Assembly: GCA_035354275.1 (NCBI GenBank)
Contig: DAOQAU010000006.1
Location: 1 to 59,843 of the forward strand
Length of the DNA stretch: 59,843 bases
Direction of reading: 5' to 3'
Source: DAOQAU01 sp035354275
Lineage (GTDB): Bacteria; Cyanobacteriota; Vampirovibrionia; Gastranaerophilales; Gastranaerophilaceae
The position numbers and the translations under genes are program-made. Every line of letters begins with the position of its first letter. Position 1 is the first letter of the stretch. Below the pieces are notes generated by a model. The model was given only the letters and a program-made list of their open reading frames with translations, had not been told where the DNA came from and did no database searches. This document shows, piece by piece, positions 43,767 through 52,170 of the stretch.

Positions 43767-44438
43767 TTAATATATGCCTCTTAACTCAAAAGATTTTATA
43801 ATTTCTTCTTCTACTTCAGAGGTATATCCTAATTCCTTTTTGTCATCAGCAGATAATGTTTCATATATATCTACAATGTTTATCCAATCCGTATAATTAA
43901 TTTCATAATCTTGATCATAATGTGTTAAGAGAGGATTATGAGGATTTAAAATTTTATATGCTGTCATTGCAAAATTAGTTTTATATGTGCCGAATTCGCA
44001 ACCTAAAATAAAATTGCCTTGTTTTGTAAGTTCAGAAAATTTAACAAACTTTTTGCAATAACCAGAGTCAATATTGTTAAAATCAGGAGGCATTTCAATG
44101 TAAAAATATTCTATACCTTCTTTTTTACACTTATCTTCACCTTCATAATCATATAAAGGATATAATGATATTGCAGTTTTTACTCCCAGTTTTTTAAGTG
44201 TTTCTAAATTCTTCATCGAATCAATTATTGAGCCTCTGTAACCGTTGTTTTTCAATTTACCAAATGATTTTATATTGTGTTGGATGCTAGAAGTTAATTT
44301 TTCTATGTTTTTTAGATATTCTTCCTGTTCATATTCAGACTTTCTGCCCTCTTGATAATATTGATAATTTGATGAAGCTAAATAATCAAATAAGTGGTTT
44401 CTTAAATAATTAGCGTATTTATCATGAACAGGACACAT
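43767..44438 (-). CDS. Tyrosine-phosphatase-like protein with altered P-loop, possibly phase-variable
   Basis: A 223-residue protein whose residues ~64-164 follow the dual-specificity phosphatase plan: GYRGSIIDSMKNLETLKKLG, KTAISLYP, then GCEFGTYKTNFAMTAY. The loop is CxxGxxKT, so the essential Arg of CX5R is Lys153 (Cys is C147). It may be inactive or have unusual specificity. The N-terminal region is helical. The frame stays open upstream through an (AAAC)7 tract, but no start codon lies in that frame; an ATG at 44551 would join it if the tract had one more unit. No ribosome site supports the ATG at 44438. Confidence 0.62.
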   Translation of the reverse strand: MCPVHDKYANYLRNHLFDYLASSNYQYYQEGRKSEYEQEEYLKNIEKLTSSIQHNIKSFGKLKNNGYRGSIIDSMKNLETLKKLGVKTAISLYPLYDYEGEDKCKKEGIEYFYIEMPPDFNNIDSGYCKKFVKFSELTKQGNFILGCEFGTYKTNFAMTAYKILNPHNPLLTHYDQDYEINYTDWINIVDIYETLSADDKKELGYTSEVEEEIIKSFELRGIY

Positions 44439-44496
44439 GATATGTCCGATTTTTTCGTCATCATTGTCTGATTTTTTTTGATTTTTACCAAACGTC

Positions 44497-44524
44497 GTTT
44501 GTTTGTTTGTTTGTTTGTTTGTTT
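44497..44524. repeat. Tetranucleotide microsatellite (GTTT)7, i.e. (AAAC)7 on the minus strand
   Basis: Seven perfect units lie 58 bp upstream of the ATG at 44438, within an open minus-strand frame. Four-base repeats within a coding region shift the frame when the copy number changes, the classic contingency-locus design. Confidence 0.9.
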
Positions 44525-44655
44525 CGTCAAATTGATAGTGTTAACAAGCATAGCCAATAGTTTATTACCTTGATTTAATTTACCATTGTTTTAAAACGTG
44601 CTTTTAATTTTTTTTGTTATTTTGTAATGAATAATTTACAATTCTTATTGATTTT

Positions 44656-44895
44656 TTATCTCACGATTTCGTTTTTATTGCTAAATTTTTTAACCATGTC
44701 TTCGGCAAGCAAGACGGATAATTCATAAACATTTTGAGGCTCGAAAATTTTATCAGGCGAGTGAAGAACTATCTGAAAGTTTTCCTTATTTGCCTGTTTG
44801 CATAGAATTTCAAGTTCAAGAAGGTTTTTCTTGAAAATTTCAACAGGTGAAATATTTTTGTCGTTTTTATATTTTAGTGAAAAGTCTTTTTTCAT
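44656..44895 (-). CDS. 79-residue soluble protein, unknown
   Basis: A charged, helical protein (MKKDFSLKYKNDKNISPVEI onward) with no membrane segment. Its ATG overlaps the stop of the DUF6485-type gene in an ATGA-type 4-bp overlap, so it is translated as the last gene of the VKOR-queH-DUF6485 unit. No family is recognised. Confidence 0.6.
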   Translation of the reverse strand: MKKDFSLKYKNDKNISPVEIFKKNLLELEILCKQANKENFQIVLHSPDKIFEPQNVYELSVLLAEDMVKKFSNKNEIVR

Positions 44896-45083
44896 CTTTG
44901 ATATGACCTTATAAAATTTGCTATCGAACGGTCATAAGTCTTTTCTGCGCTTGCGGGGAAAAAACAGCCGGGAATTTCTCCGTTTTGTCTGTGATAGGCA
45001 ACACAATCGCAGCATATACCTTTTTTTGAACAGGAATAAGTGCATGTGCAGTTAATTTTATTTTCTTCTTTTTTACACTCCAT
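44892..45083 (-). CDS. Cys-rich DUF6485-type protein
   Basis: A 63-residue protein with seven Cys in the pattern CTCTYSCSKKGICCDC...CFFP followed by AEKTYDRS, the layout of the DUF6485 family. It probably binds a metal or Fe-S centre. It overlaps queH by 11 bp upstream and the 79-residue gene by 4 bp downstream. Function is unknown. Confidence 0.75.
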   Translation of the reverse strand: MECKKEENKINCTCTYSCSKKGICCDCVAYHRQNGEIPGCFFPASAEKTYDRSIANFIRSYQR

Positions 45084-45630
45084 TTTTTGCTCCCATACTG
45101 TATTTACAGCCGCAGTAATTTTGTCTGTAAAGTCCTAATTCTTTTGCTTTTTGGTTAGACTTTAAAAAGCCGTCATTTTTCTTAAAATCAATGTCCAAAT
45201 AATTTATACCATATTTGTTGGAAATTGTCTTTCCGAGTTTGGAAATGAGTTCAAAGCTTTTATGAGGGCTTATAACTATCGTTGTTGTAAAGCTTTTTAT
45301 GCCGAGTTCTTTTGCTTTTTTGGCGCTTTGTGTGAGCCTCATTTCAAAGCATTTTGCGCATCTTTTGCCCTTTTCGGGCTCATCTTCCAATCCGAATGAA
45401 ATAATTTCGTGGTATTTTGGTTCATAGCTTTCAATAATTAACTCGCAGTTTAAATTTTTACAAAGTTCCTTTTGCGCACCGAGTCTTTTGTTAAATTCGC
45501 ATTCGGGAAAAATATTGGGGTTGAAAAAGTATACAACAGGTTCATATCCGAGTTCTCTTAAGTGTGAAATAGGGTATGCCGAACAAATTGCACAACAGCT
45601 GTGCAGCAAGATTTTATTATCTTTTTTCAA
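45073..45630 (-). CDS. queH: Epoxyqueuosine reductase QueH
   Basis: Reduces epoxyqueuosine to queuosine in tRNA, the non-cobalamin alternative to QueG. The 185-residue protein has the family's Cys set: HSCCAICS at the N terminus, KRCAKCFEMRL in the middle and NYCGCKYS near the end, which hold a [4Fe-4S] cluster and a second metal site. It overlaps the VKOR gene by 14 bp and the next gene by 11 bp. No other queuosine gene is in the window. Confidence 0.93.
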   Translation of the reverse strand: MKKDNKILLHSCCAICSAYPISHLRELGYEPVVYFFNPNIFPECEFNKRLGAQKELCKNLNCELIIESYEPKYHEIISFGLEDEPEKGKRCAKCFEMRLTQSAKKAKELGIKSFTTTIVISPHKSFELISKLGKTISNKYGINYLDIDFKKNDGFLKSNQKAKELGLYRQNYCGCKYSMGAKNGV

Positions 45631-46819
45631 CCGCGCCTGCCTTTATAAGCATTTCTTTAAATTCGTAATATGGTTTTATTCCGGGCATAATTTTGCCGTT
45701 CATAACCATTGTGGGTGTTCCGATTATTCCTAAATCAATTGAATTTTCTATGTCTTTTTGAATTCTGTCCGAGGTGTCTTTTGAATTAGCGTCTTGTCTT
45801 AATCTTATAGTGTCATAGCCCAATGATTTTGCAAGTTTTAGAATGTCGTCTTCGGTTTTGGGCTGTTTTTCAAAAAGCTCCGAATTGAAGTCCCATAAAT
45901 GTCCTTGATTTTGTGCGGCTACGGAATATTTAGCAAGCATACATGCACCTTCGTGGAACTCTTGTCTTACATAATGGTTACACTCTTCATCAAGCGGCAG
46001 GTTGTGATGAATAAATTTTATATTACCTAATTCTTTTGCCATTCTGTAAACCATAATATTGAATGTGTAGCAAATGGGACAGCGGTAATCTGTGTAAACA
46101 TCTATGATAATTTTTGCGTTTTTATCGCCTAAGGTGTTTCCGCCTGACTTAAACGGATTGGTTTTCATATCCGCAAATGATTTTATGGATTTATACCTTT
46201 TAACCTGCGGGGCTAAAACATAACTTGTAGCGGTATAGGCAAGAACTCCGCCTGCAATTAATGCCAGAACAATAAAGCTGATTAAATATTTTTTTATTCT
46301 TAAAGCATGAATAAAATCAACCGTACTGATTTTAAAACTGTGATAAAAACCGGCTTTCCCGACAGCTGCGTATGCTATAAAAAGATTTAAAAAATAAGTA
46401 AAAACACACAGTATGCATATTTTTTTGATTTCAAAAATGCTTATACTTGCAAGTATCATGGAAATTAAAAAAGAAATTAACCCCAAAGCGCAGATGTATC
46501 TCATCGGATGTTTGAAAACTTTTAAAAAATGTAAAAATTTAACGTGTTTCAGCTTGTTTACAAAAAGTAGAAAAATCGTAAAAATATAAAACAGCAACCC
46601 CCAAAGCGCAAGAGGAATTCCTAAAAACTGTGAATGAACCGTTTGTGCAACGCCGTCGCAATCTACAAATTGGTTTATTGAACAAAAACTCGGAAGCGCA
46701 TAAGGATTAAAGTTTGAATCATAATATATCACCGATAACTTTACAGTTGTGGCAAAACCTATTACTGCAAGAATAAATATTACAATTTTTCTGACAACCG
46801 TTACATTTATGTTAAACAT
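45617..46819 (-). CDS. VKOR-DsbA/thioredoxin-like fusion (disulfide bond formation)
   Basis: A 400-residue protein. The N-terminal half is vitamin K epoxide reductase with several membrane helices, the loop Cys pair in SFCSINQFVDCD and the active-site CILC. The C-terminal half is a periplasmic thioredoxin-like domain with CPIC and the cis-Pro in GTPTMVMNG. This fusion oxidises exported proteins and passes electrons to quinone, replacing DsbA and DsbB; it is widespread in cyanobacteria. It leads the queH unit. Confidence 0.93.
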   Translation of the reverse strand: MFNINVTVVRKIVIFILAVIGFATTVKLSVIYYDSNFNPYALPSFCSINQFVDCDGVAQTVHSQFLGIPLALWGLLFYIFTIFLLFVNKLKHVKFLHFLKVFKHPMRYICALGLISFLISMILASISIFEIKKICILCVFTYFLNLFIAYAAVGKAGFYHSFKISTVDFIHALRIKKYLISFIVLALIAGGVLAYTATSYVLAPQVKRYKSIKSFADMKTNPFKSGGNTLGDKNAKIIIDVYTDYRCPICYTFNIMVYRMAKELGNIKFIHHNLPLDEECNHYVRQEFHEGACMLAKYSVAAQNQGHLWDFNSELFEKQPKTEDDILKLAKSLGYDTIRLRQDANSKDTSDRIQKDIENSIDLGIIGTPTMVMNGKIMPGIKPYYEFKEMLIKAGAVEKR

Positions 46820-46930
46820 GTATTACTCCCTAAACCTTTCTTTTATACTAACTGTAAAAAAATTTTTTTCAAGAGTTTATATGACAAATGTTTTGTGTTT
46901 TAATTGAATTACAAAGAGATTGAGGTTTTT

Positions 46931-48205
46931 ATGAAAAAAATAAAAATTGGTATGATTGGTTTAGGAACTGTAGGTTCGGGTGTTTTTAAGACGCTGTCTG
47001 ATTTTGAAAATATTGAAGTGGTAAAAATTGCAGTAAAAAATTTAAAAAAACAAAGGAATCTTCCAAAATTAAATGAAGCCATTTTAACCGACAATCCTTA
47101 TGAAGTTGTTAAACATCCCGATATTGACATTATTGTTGAAGTTGTAGGCGGAATAGAACCTGCTTTTGATTTGATTAAAACAGCAATTTTAAACGGGAAA
47201 CACGTTGTAACGGCGAACAAAGAACTGCTTGCCAAACACGGCGAAGAATTATTTAATTTTGCCGAAGAACATAACAAAGTTGTTCTCTATGAAGCGGCAA
47301 TCGCTGGCGGAATTCCTATTATTATGCCGATTAAAACAATTTTAGCGGGAAATAAAATTACAAAAATCGCAGGAATATTAAACGGAACAACAAATTACAT
47401 TTTAACTAAAATGGATGTTCAGGGTGCTTCTTATGAGAGCGTCTTAAAAGAGGCACAGGAGCTCGGATATGCAGAAACTGACCCCACAGGGGATGTCGAA
47501 GGCTTCGATGCGGCTTATAAGCTTGCGACGCTTGCCACAATAGCTTTTAATAAAAGAATTAACATAAAAAATATTTACAGAGAAGGCATCAGCAAAATTC
47601 AGGCAGAAGATATGATTTTTGCAAATGATTTCGGCTATAAAATCAAACTTATCGCACTTGCAAAGCTTGACGAAAAAGGAAACGCAGATGTAAGAGTTCA
47701 TCCGATGCTTGTAGGTAAATCAAAAAGCCTTGCACACATTGATTATGTGACAAACGCGGTTGAAATTACGGGTCATCCCGTGGGCGAGATTATGCTTTCA
47801 GGTCCCGGTGCGGGTGAATATCCAACGGCAAGTTCTGTTGTCGGTGATGTTCTTGCGATTGCAACAGAAATAGGAAAAACCGATTATTTATTGCCGATGA
47901 TGAGATGCCACCACCACGAAACTGCTAATATGCTCAATATTTCGGACACTTACAATAAATATTATCTGTCTGTCAACGTTAAGAATAATTTCGGTGTAAT
48001 TGCCGCTATGGGAAGCGTTTTTGCAAAAAATAACATAAGTATTTCTACACTCTTGCAAAAAGGTTTAAAAAGCGACAATACCGCAAATATAATTGTAATT
48101 ACCGAAAAATGCCTTGAAAAAGACATGCAAAATGCGATTAAAGCTTTTGAAAAAGATACTTGTATCAATAAGATTAACAGTTTAATAAGAGTTATGGAGG
48201 GGTAA
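46931..48205 (+). CDS. hom: Homoserine dehydrogenase
   Basis: Reduces aspartate semialdehyde to homoserine for Thr and Met. The 424-residue protein has the NAD(P) motif GLGTVGSG, the catalytic region GILNGTTNYILTKM with the following GYAETDPTGDVEGFDAAYK, and a C-terminal ACT domain (~340-420) for Thr feedback. I take the ATG at 46931 because GAGG lies 6 bases upstream; 46904 gives an implausible N terminus. thrC starts on the base after its stop. Confidence 0.95.
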   Translation: MKKIKIGMIGLGTVGSGVFKTLSDFENIEVVKIAVKNLKKQRNLPKLNEAILTDNPYEVVKHPDIDIIVEVVGGIEPAFDLIKTAILNGKHVVTANKELLAKHGEELFNFAEEHNKVVLYEAAIAGGIPIIMPIKTILAGNKITKIAGILNGTTNYILTKMDVQGASYESVLKEAQELGYAETDPTGDVEGFDAAYKLATLATIAFNKRINIKNIYREGISKIQAEDMIFANDFGYKIKLIALAKLDEKGNADVRVHPMLVGKSKSLAHIDYVTNAVEITGHPVGEIMLSGPGAGEYPTASSVVGDVLAIATEIGKTDYLLPMMRCHHHETANMLNISDTYNKYYLSVNVKNNFGVIAAMGSVFAKNNISISTLLQKGLKSDNTANIIVITEKCLEKDMQNAIKAFEKDTCINKINSLIRVMEG

Positions 48206-49270
48206 ATGTCAAATCACTATAGAGGATTAATTGACAAATACAAAGAGTATTTACCTGTAAGTGATAAAACTCCTGTAATTACCCTTAACGAAGGCAATAC
48301 GCCTTTGATTAAAGCAGATAATCTTGCAAAAAAAATCGGAATTAATTCTGAGATTTATCTGAAATTTGAAGGAGCAAACCCGACGGGAAGTTTCAAAGAC
48401 AGAGGCATGACAATGGCAGTTTCCAAGGCGGCAGAAGCCGGCTCAAATGCCATAATCTGCGCCTCAACCGGAAACACTTCTGCTTCTGCCGCCGCTTACG
48501 GGGCAAAAGCAGGAATGCGCACTTTTGTTTTAATCCCGGACGGCTACATTGCTTTGGGTAAACTTTCTCAGGCGATGATGTACGGGGCTGAAATCATAGC
48601 GATTAAAGGCAATTTTGACGAAGCACTTGAAGTCGTTATACAAATTGCGGATAAATATCCTGTAACTCTTGTAAATTCGGTTAATCCTTATAGGATTGAA
48701 GGTCAAAAGACAGGAGCGTTTGAAATTTGCGAAGCTTTGGATGATGCTCCCGATTATCATTTTATTCCTGTCGGAAATGCAGGAAACATAACCGCTTACT
48801 GGAAAGGTTACAAAGAGTATTTTGAGTTTAAAAAAACAACTAAAACTCCCAAAATGATGGGATTTGAAGCCGAAGGAGCAGCGTCTATAGTAAAAGGCGA
48901 GAGAATTTTAAAACCCGAAACTATTGCAACTGCAATAAGGATAGGAAATCCCGCAAGCTGGAAACAGGCTGAAGATGCACGCAATGAAAGCGGCGGGGTA
49001 ATAAATTTTGTTACAGATGATGAAATAATTTATGCATACAAATTAATCGCGTCAACAGAAGGAATTCTTGCAGAGCCAGCAAGTGCGGCATCTGTGGCAG
49101 GAGTCATAAAAGCAAAAAAACTCGGGTTGATTGAAGAAGGTTCAAAAATTGTGTGTATTTTGACCGGAAACGGGCTTAAAGACCCTGATTCTGCCATTAA
49201 ATACTCGGCTTCACAGGTTAAAAAGACATCATCTCAAATTGGTGATATACTAAAGGTAATGAATATATAA
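48206..49270 (+). CDS. thrC: Threonine synthase
   Basis: Converts phosphohomoserine to threonine with PLP. The 354-residue protein has the PLP Lys in NPTGSFKDRGM, the phosphate-binding glycine-rich loop later (VGNAGN) and the SNTSASAAAYGAKAG-type segment. GGAGGGG overlaps the end of hom, so the two are coupled. homoserine kinase (thrB) is not adjacent. Confidence 0.95.
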   Translation: MSNHYRGLIDKYKEYLPVSDKTPVITLNEGNTPLIKADNLAKKIGINSEIYLKFEGANPTGSFKDRGMTMAVSKAAEAGSNAIICASTGNTSASAAAYGAKAGMRTFVLIPDGYIALGKLSQAMMYGAEIIAIKGNFDEALEVVIQIADKYPVTLVNSVNPYRIEGQKTGAFEICEALDDAPDYHFIPVGNAGNITAYWKGYKEYFEFKKTTKTPKMMGFEAEGAASIVKGERILKPETIATAIRIGNPASWKQAEDARNESGGVINFVTDDEIIYAYKLIASTEGILAEPASAASVAGVIKAKKLGLIEEGSKIVCILTGNGLKDPDSAIKYSASQVKKTSSQIGDILKVMNI

Positions 49271-49279
49271 GGGGTTAAT

Positions 49280-51565
49280 GTGCTGGGGTTTCTGTTTGCT
49301 AAAAAGGAAATAATAAAAAAAGATTTCGAATTAAATCAAATTTATCTGAAATTAAAAGAAATTTATAAATTTGATGAGATTTCTGATGACAGAAAAGCTT
49401 TTCTGCTTGATTTGACGGAAAAATATCAATACTTGCCTTACCCCCATATAAAAGCTTTAGAAGAACTTTCTGATGCGGAAGTTTTATTCGCACTTGAAGT
49501 AAAATGGGGACTTAACGGAATATTTAAAAACGGAGAATTTACTTTTGAAAATGATAAAATAAGCCCGCTTTCAAGAAATGATATTAAAAATTCAAACTGG
49601 ATTAAACGCGAAGGTCATGACATAAAGCTTGTAAATCTTGCGGGGCTTGGAAACGGCAATAAGTATGATAATGCAGGGAAATTTATTGATTGGCTTCGTC
49701 AGCTTTTGATTTTGCCTGCGGGTAATATTTCGAAAGGAATTTTTCCTACAACAATTTATTTGATTCCTTTTCACCCGAGAGAATTCGGCTGTGCTTATCT
49801 GCCCACAAGTACCGACGTGAGCCCGAATTTAGAAGATGAAACATTAAAAATAGAACTCGGATTAGATGCAAAAGCGCAGGTGCAGACTTTTATTACTTTA
49901 GCGCAACTTGCGGGGCATCCTGTTATTTATGATGTACTTCCGCAGACGGGCAGATTTTCAAAATTAGTTTTGGCAAATCCTTTTATCGCAAGGTGGTTTG
50001 ATATAAACGAATTGCTTGCTAAACTTGAAAATTCCGCTGATTTAGTCGCCCAAAAACTTGAAGAAAAATTCGATAAAGAAGATATTGAAGTTATAAAAGA
50101 TATCTGTAAACAAACGCTAAAAAGCGGGGCGGGTGATTTAAGCGAGCATTATCAGGGAATTTATGATGAATTTGAAGCCGAATTGATTGAACTTAAAAAA
50201 CAGTTTTCGCAGGAAATGTCGATGAAAGAAAATCAGATTAAGCTACAAAAGCGAGCAAAAGAAATAATTGCAGGCATACATGAGCAAAAGTCTTCAAAAA
50301 ATTTTAATGAACATGAAATTACAAATCAGGCAGATTGTATAAAAGGATTAATGGCAGAAGGTTTATGGCCGCTTTCCGGCGGTGCATGGTGTTCTGCTGG
50401 AGTTCCTGTTTTTGACAGAATGAGCGACTGCGGAAGTTATCCGATGTTTTTGCACTTTGATTTTAACGGAGAAGATGTTTCAAATTTTGCCAACCTTGAC
50501 TGCCAAACTCCTTATTACTTTACTTTTTTGGAAAACGGTCAATTAAATGTCCCTGTTGTTGAGTTTTTTGTTAATCTTATGAAAAAATTTCAGGAAGATT
50601 ATAATTTTGACGGATTTAGAGTTGATCATATAGATCACATTGTTGATGAGGTTTCACAAAAAAATGATATTCCGATAAGTTATAGAGCACCTAAAGAAGT
50701 TTTGTGCAGGCTTAATCATGCTATGAAACAAAAAGTTCCTTATTTTGCCACTATGGCAGAATATATGCTCTGGGATAATTATTTAAAAGAATATCACGAA
50801 GATATGTGTTTTGACTTGCTTTGGGGAAATGATATTATTTCGCAGTCTGAAAAAACCCCTGAAAAAATTATTGAAGATAATCAAAACCTTGCCATTTACA
50901 ATACAAAAAATTTCAGCATTGAAAATTTATCCATTCTGAAAACTTATAACAATCAGGACGGCGAGTTCAGGGTAATTGACCAATATCCGGGACAATTAGG
51001 TGAAAGCGGCGCGCTGTTTAAGTGGTTTAAGTATAAATTTTTACCCGGCGGTAAATATGCCCAAAGACCGGTTTTATATATTGACGGGGATGAATCCTTT
51101 ACCCAAAAAGGTATTGAGCGCGCTATAGGTACCGAAGTTTCGATGAAACGTGAAAAAAATTATGATTTTTTTGCAAAATTCGATGCAATTAACCGTTTTT
51201 CCAAATCACAGGAACTGATTTTCGAAGGCGAAGCACAGATTATAAGACAGGATGAAGACGGTTTTGTTTGCTGGCTTATATCCAAAGAAGCTGTTAAAAA
51301 TGCTTTTTTAATTGTGGCAAATTATTTTTGCGAGACAGAAAAAATAGCCGTAAAAGACTTAAAAGACGGTACTCATATTGAATTGAGAGAAGGCACGGAA
51401 GTTTTTGATAAATCGCTTGTTTTGCCTTGTGATTATGTTATTAAATCGGAATTTGTGTTTGACGGAAAAGATTTTGTGGAAAAAGAACTTGGGCATAAAA
51501 CAAATTCGCTCAGTTTTAATGTTATAAAACCGAGCGAATTTAAAATATTTTTATTGAAAAAATAA
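49280..51565 (+). CDS. GH13-like (alpha-amylase superfamily) enzyme, atypical
   Basis: A 761-residue protein with a TIM-barrel glycoside hydrolase pattern: GFRVDHIDHIVDEV fits region II with its nucleophile Asp, ATMAEYMLWDN region III with the acid Glu, and YIDGDESF region IV. Sequence around them differs from common amylases, 4-alpha-glucanotransferases and trehalose synthases, so substrate is unknown. A coiled, charged insert lies at ~245-335, and the C-terminal ~120 residues look like the usual beta-sandwich. The start is GTG with GGGG upstream. It follows thrC by 9 bp. Confidence 0.7.
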   Translation: MLGFLFAKKEIIKKDFELNQIYLKLKEIYKFDEISDDRKAFLLDLTEKYQYLPYPHIKALEELSDAEVLFALEVKWGLNGIFKNGEFTFENDKISPLSRNDIKNSNWIKREGHDIKLVNLAGLGNGNKYDNAGKFIDWLRQLLILPAGNISKGIFPTTIYLIPFHPREFGCAYLPTSTDVSPNLEDETLKIELGLDAKAQVQTFITLAQLAGHPVIYDVLPQTGRFSKLVLANPFIARWFDINELLAKLENSADLVAQKLEEKFDKEDIEVIKDICKQTLKSGAGDLSEHYQGIYDEFEAELIELKKQFSQEMSMKENQIKLQKRAKEIIAGIHEQKSSKNFNEHEITNQADCIKGLMAEGLWPLSGGAWCSAGVPVFDRMSDCGSYPMFLHFDFNGEDVSNFANLDCQTPYYFTFLENGQLNVPVVEFFVNLMKKFQEDYNFDGFRVDHIDHIVDEVSQKNDIPISYRAPKEVLCRLNHAMKQKVPYFATMAEYMLWDNYLKEYHEDMCFDLLWGNDIISQSEKTPEKIIEDNQNLAIYNTKNFSIENLSILKTYNNQDGEFRVIDQYPGQLGESGALFKWFKYKFLPGGKYAQRPVLYIDGDESFTQKGIERAIGTEVSMKREKNYDFFAKFDAINRFSKSQELIFEGEAQIIRQDEDGFVCWLISKEAVKNAFLIVANYFCETEKIAVKDLKDGTHIELREGTEVFDKSLVLPCDYVIKSEFVFDGKDFVEKELGHKTNSLSFNVIKPSEFKIFLLKK

Positions 51566-51567
51566 TC

Positions 51568-52089
51568 CTATTTCCTTTTAGCTGCTTTTTCGGCTCTTTT
51601 TGCTCGCATTTTAGCTTTTTGTTGCACAATATATGATGTTGATTTTTTTGTATCTTTATTTTCAACTTTCACTTTTTTGCTGAATCTTTTACCGACATTT
51701 TTTAATTTATTTAATTCCTTAACAGCTTCATCTTTTAGTTTATTGGCTTCTGCGATTGCTTCGTCTTTTAGTTTAATGGATTCTGCGATTGCTTCATCTT
51801 TTAGTTTAATGGATTCATCCATGCTTTTTTTCGCTAATTTTTCAAAGCCGCCTAACAGCAATTTAAAACCTTTTGCAGGGCTGCCTTTGCCTGCAATCAT
51901 TATTGCTGCTGCGAGTGTTACAATCGCACCCCAAAAGAAACCTTTTCCTGTGCTGCCATGTTTATTAGGTTTTTCTTCTGTGTTTGGTGTTGTTTCAACA
52001 GGTTTTGTACTTGTTGCTCCATCTTGAGAGAATTTTTGCGGTTGAGATATTAATGCTTGTAAGTCATTTGCTCTAAATGTAACGTTCAT
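51568..52089 (-). CDS. Orphan protein with membrane helix and tandem 11-residue repeats
   Basis: A 173-residue protein: a polar N terminus (MNVTFRANDLQALISQPQ), one membrane helix (~50-68, GFFWGAIVTLAAAIMIAG), then coiled-coil repeats of the unit IKLKDEAIAES at ~95-130, encoded by a 33-bp tandem repeat, and a strongly basic tail. GAAAGGAG precedes the ATG. It converges on the GH13-like gene. No family is recognised. Confidence 0.65.
   Translation of the reverse strand: MNVTFRANDLQALISQPQKFSQDGATSTKPVETTPNTEEKPNKHGSTGKGFFWGAIVTLAAAIMIAGKGSPAKGFKLLLGGFEKLAKKSMDESIKLKDEAIAESIKLKDEAIAEANKLKDEAVKELNKLKNVGKRFSKKVKVENKDTKKSTSYIVQQKAKMRAKRAEKAAKRK
51692..51820 (-). repeat. 33-bp tandem repeat in the orphan gene
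   Basis: Three near-identical 33-bp units (GCTTCATCTTTTAGTTTAAT plus GGATTCTGCGATT) with a fourth degenerate one, each encoding 11 residues. The small differences are mostly third positions. Confidence 0.8.
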
Positions 52090-52170
52090 GTATTTCTCCT
52101 TTCAATAAGTGTCTATATAAAAGCGCGTAAAAATATTTTTTGCTCTTTTTTGCCTAAATATTAAGAAAAT

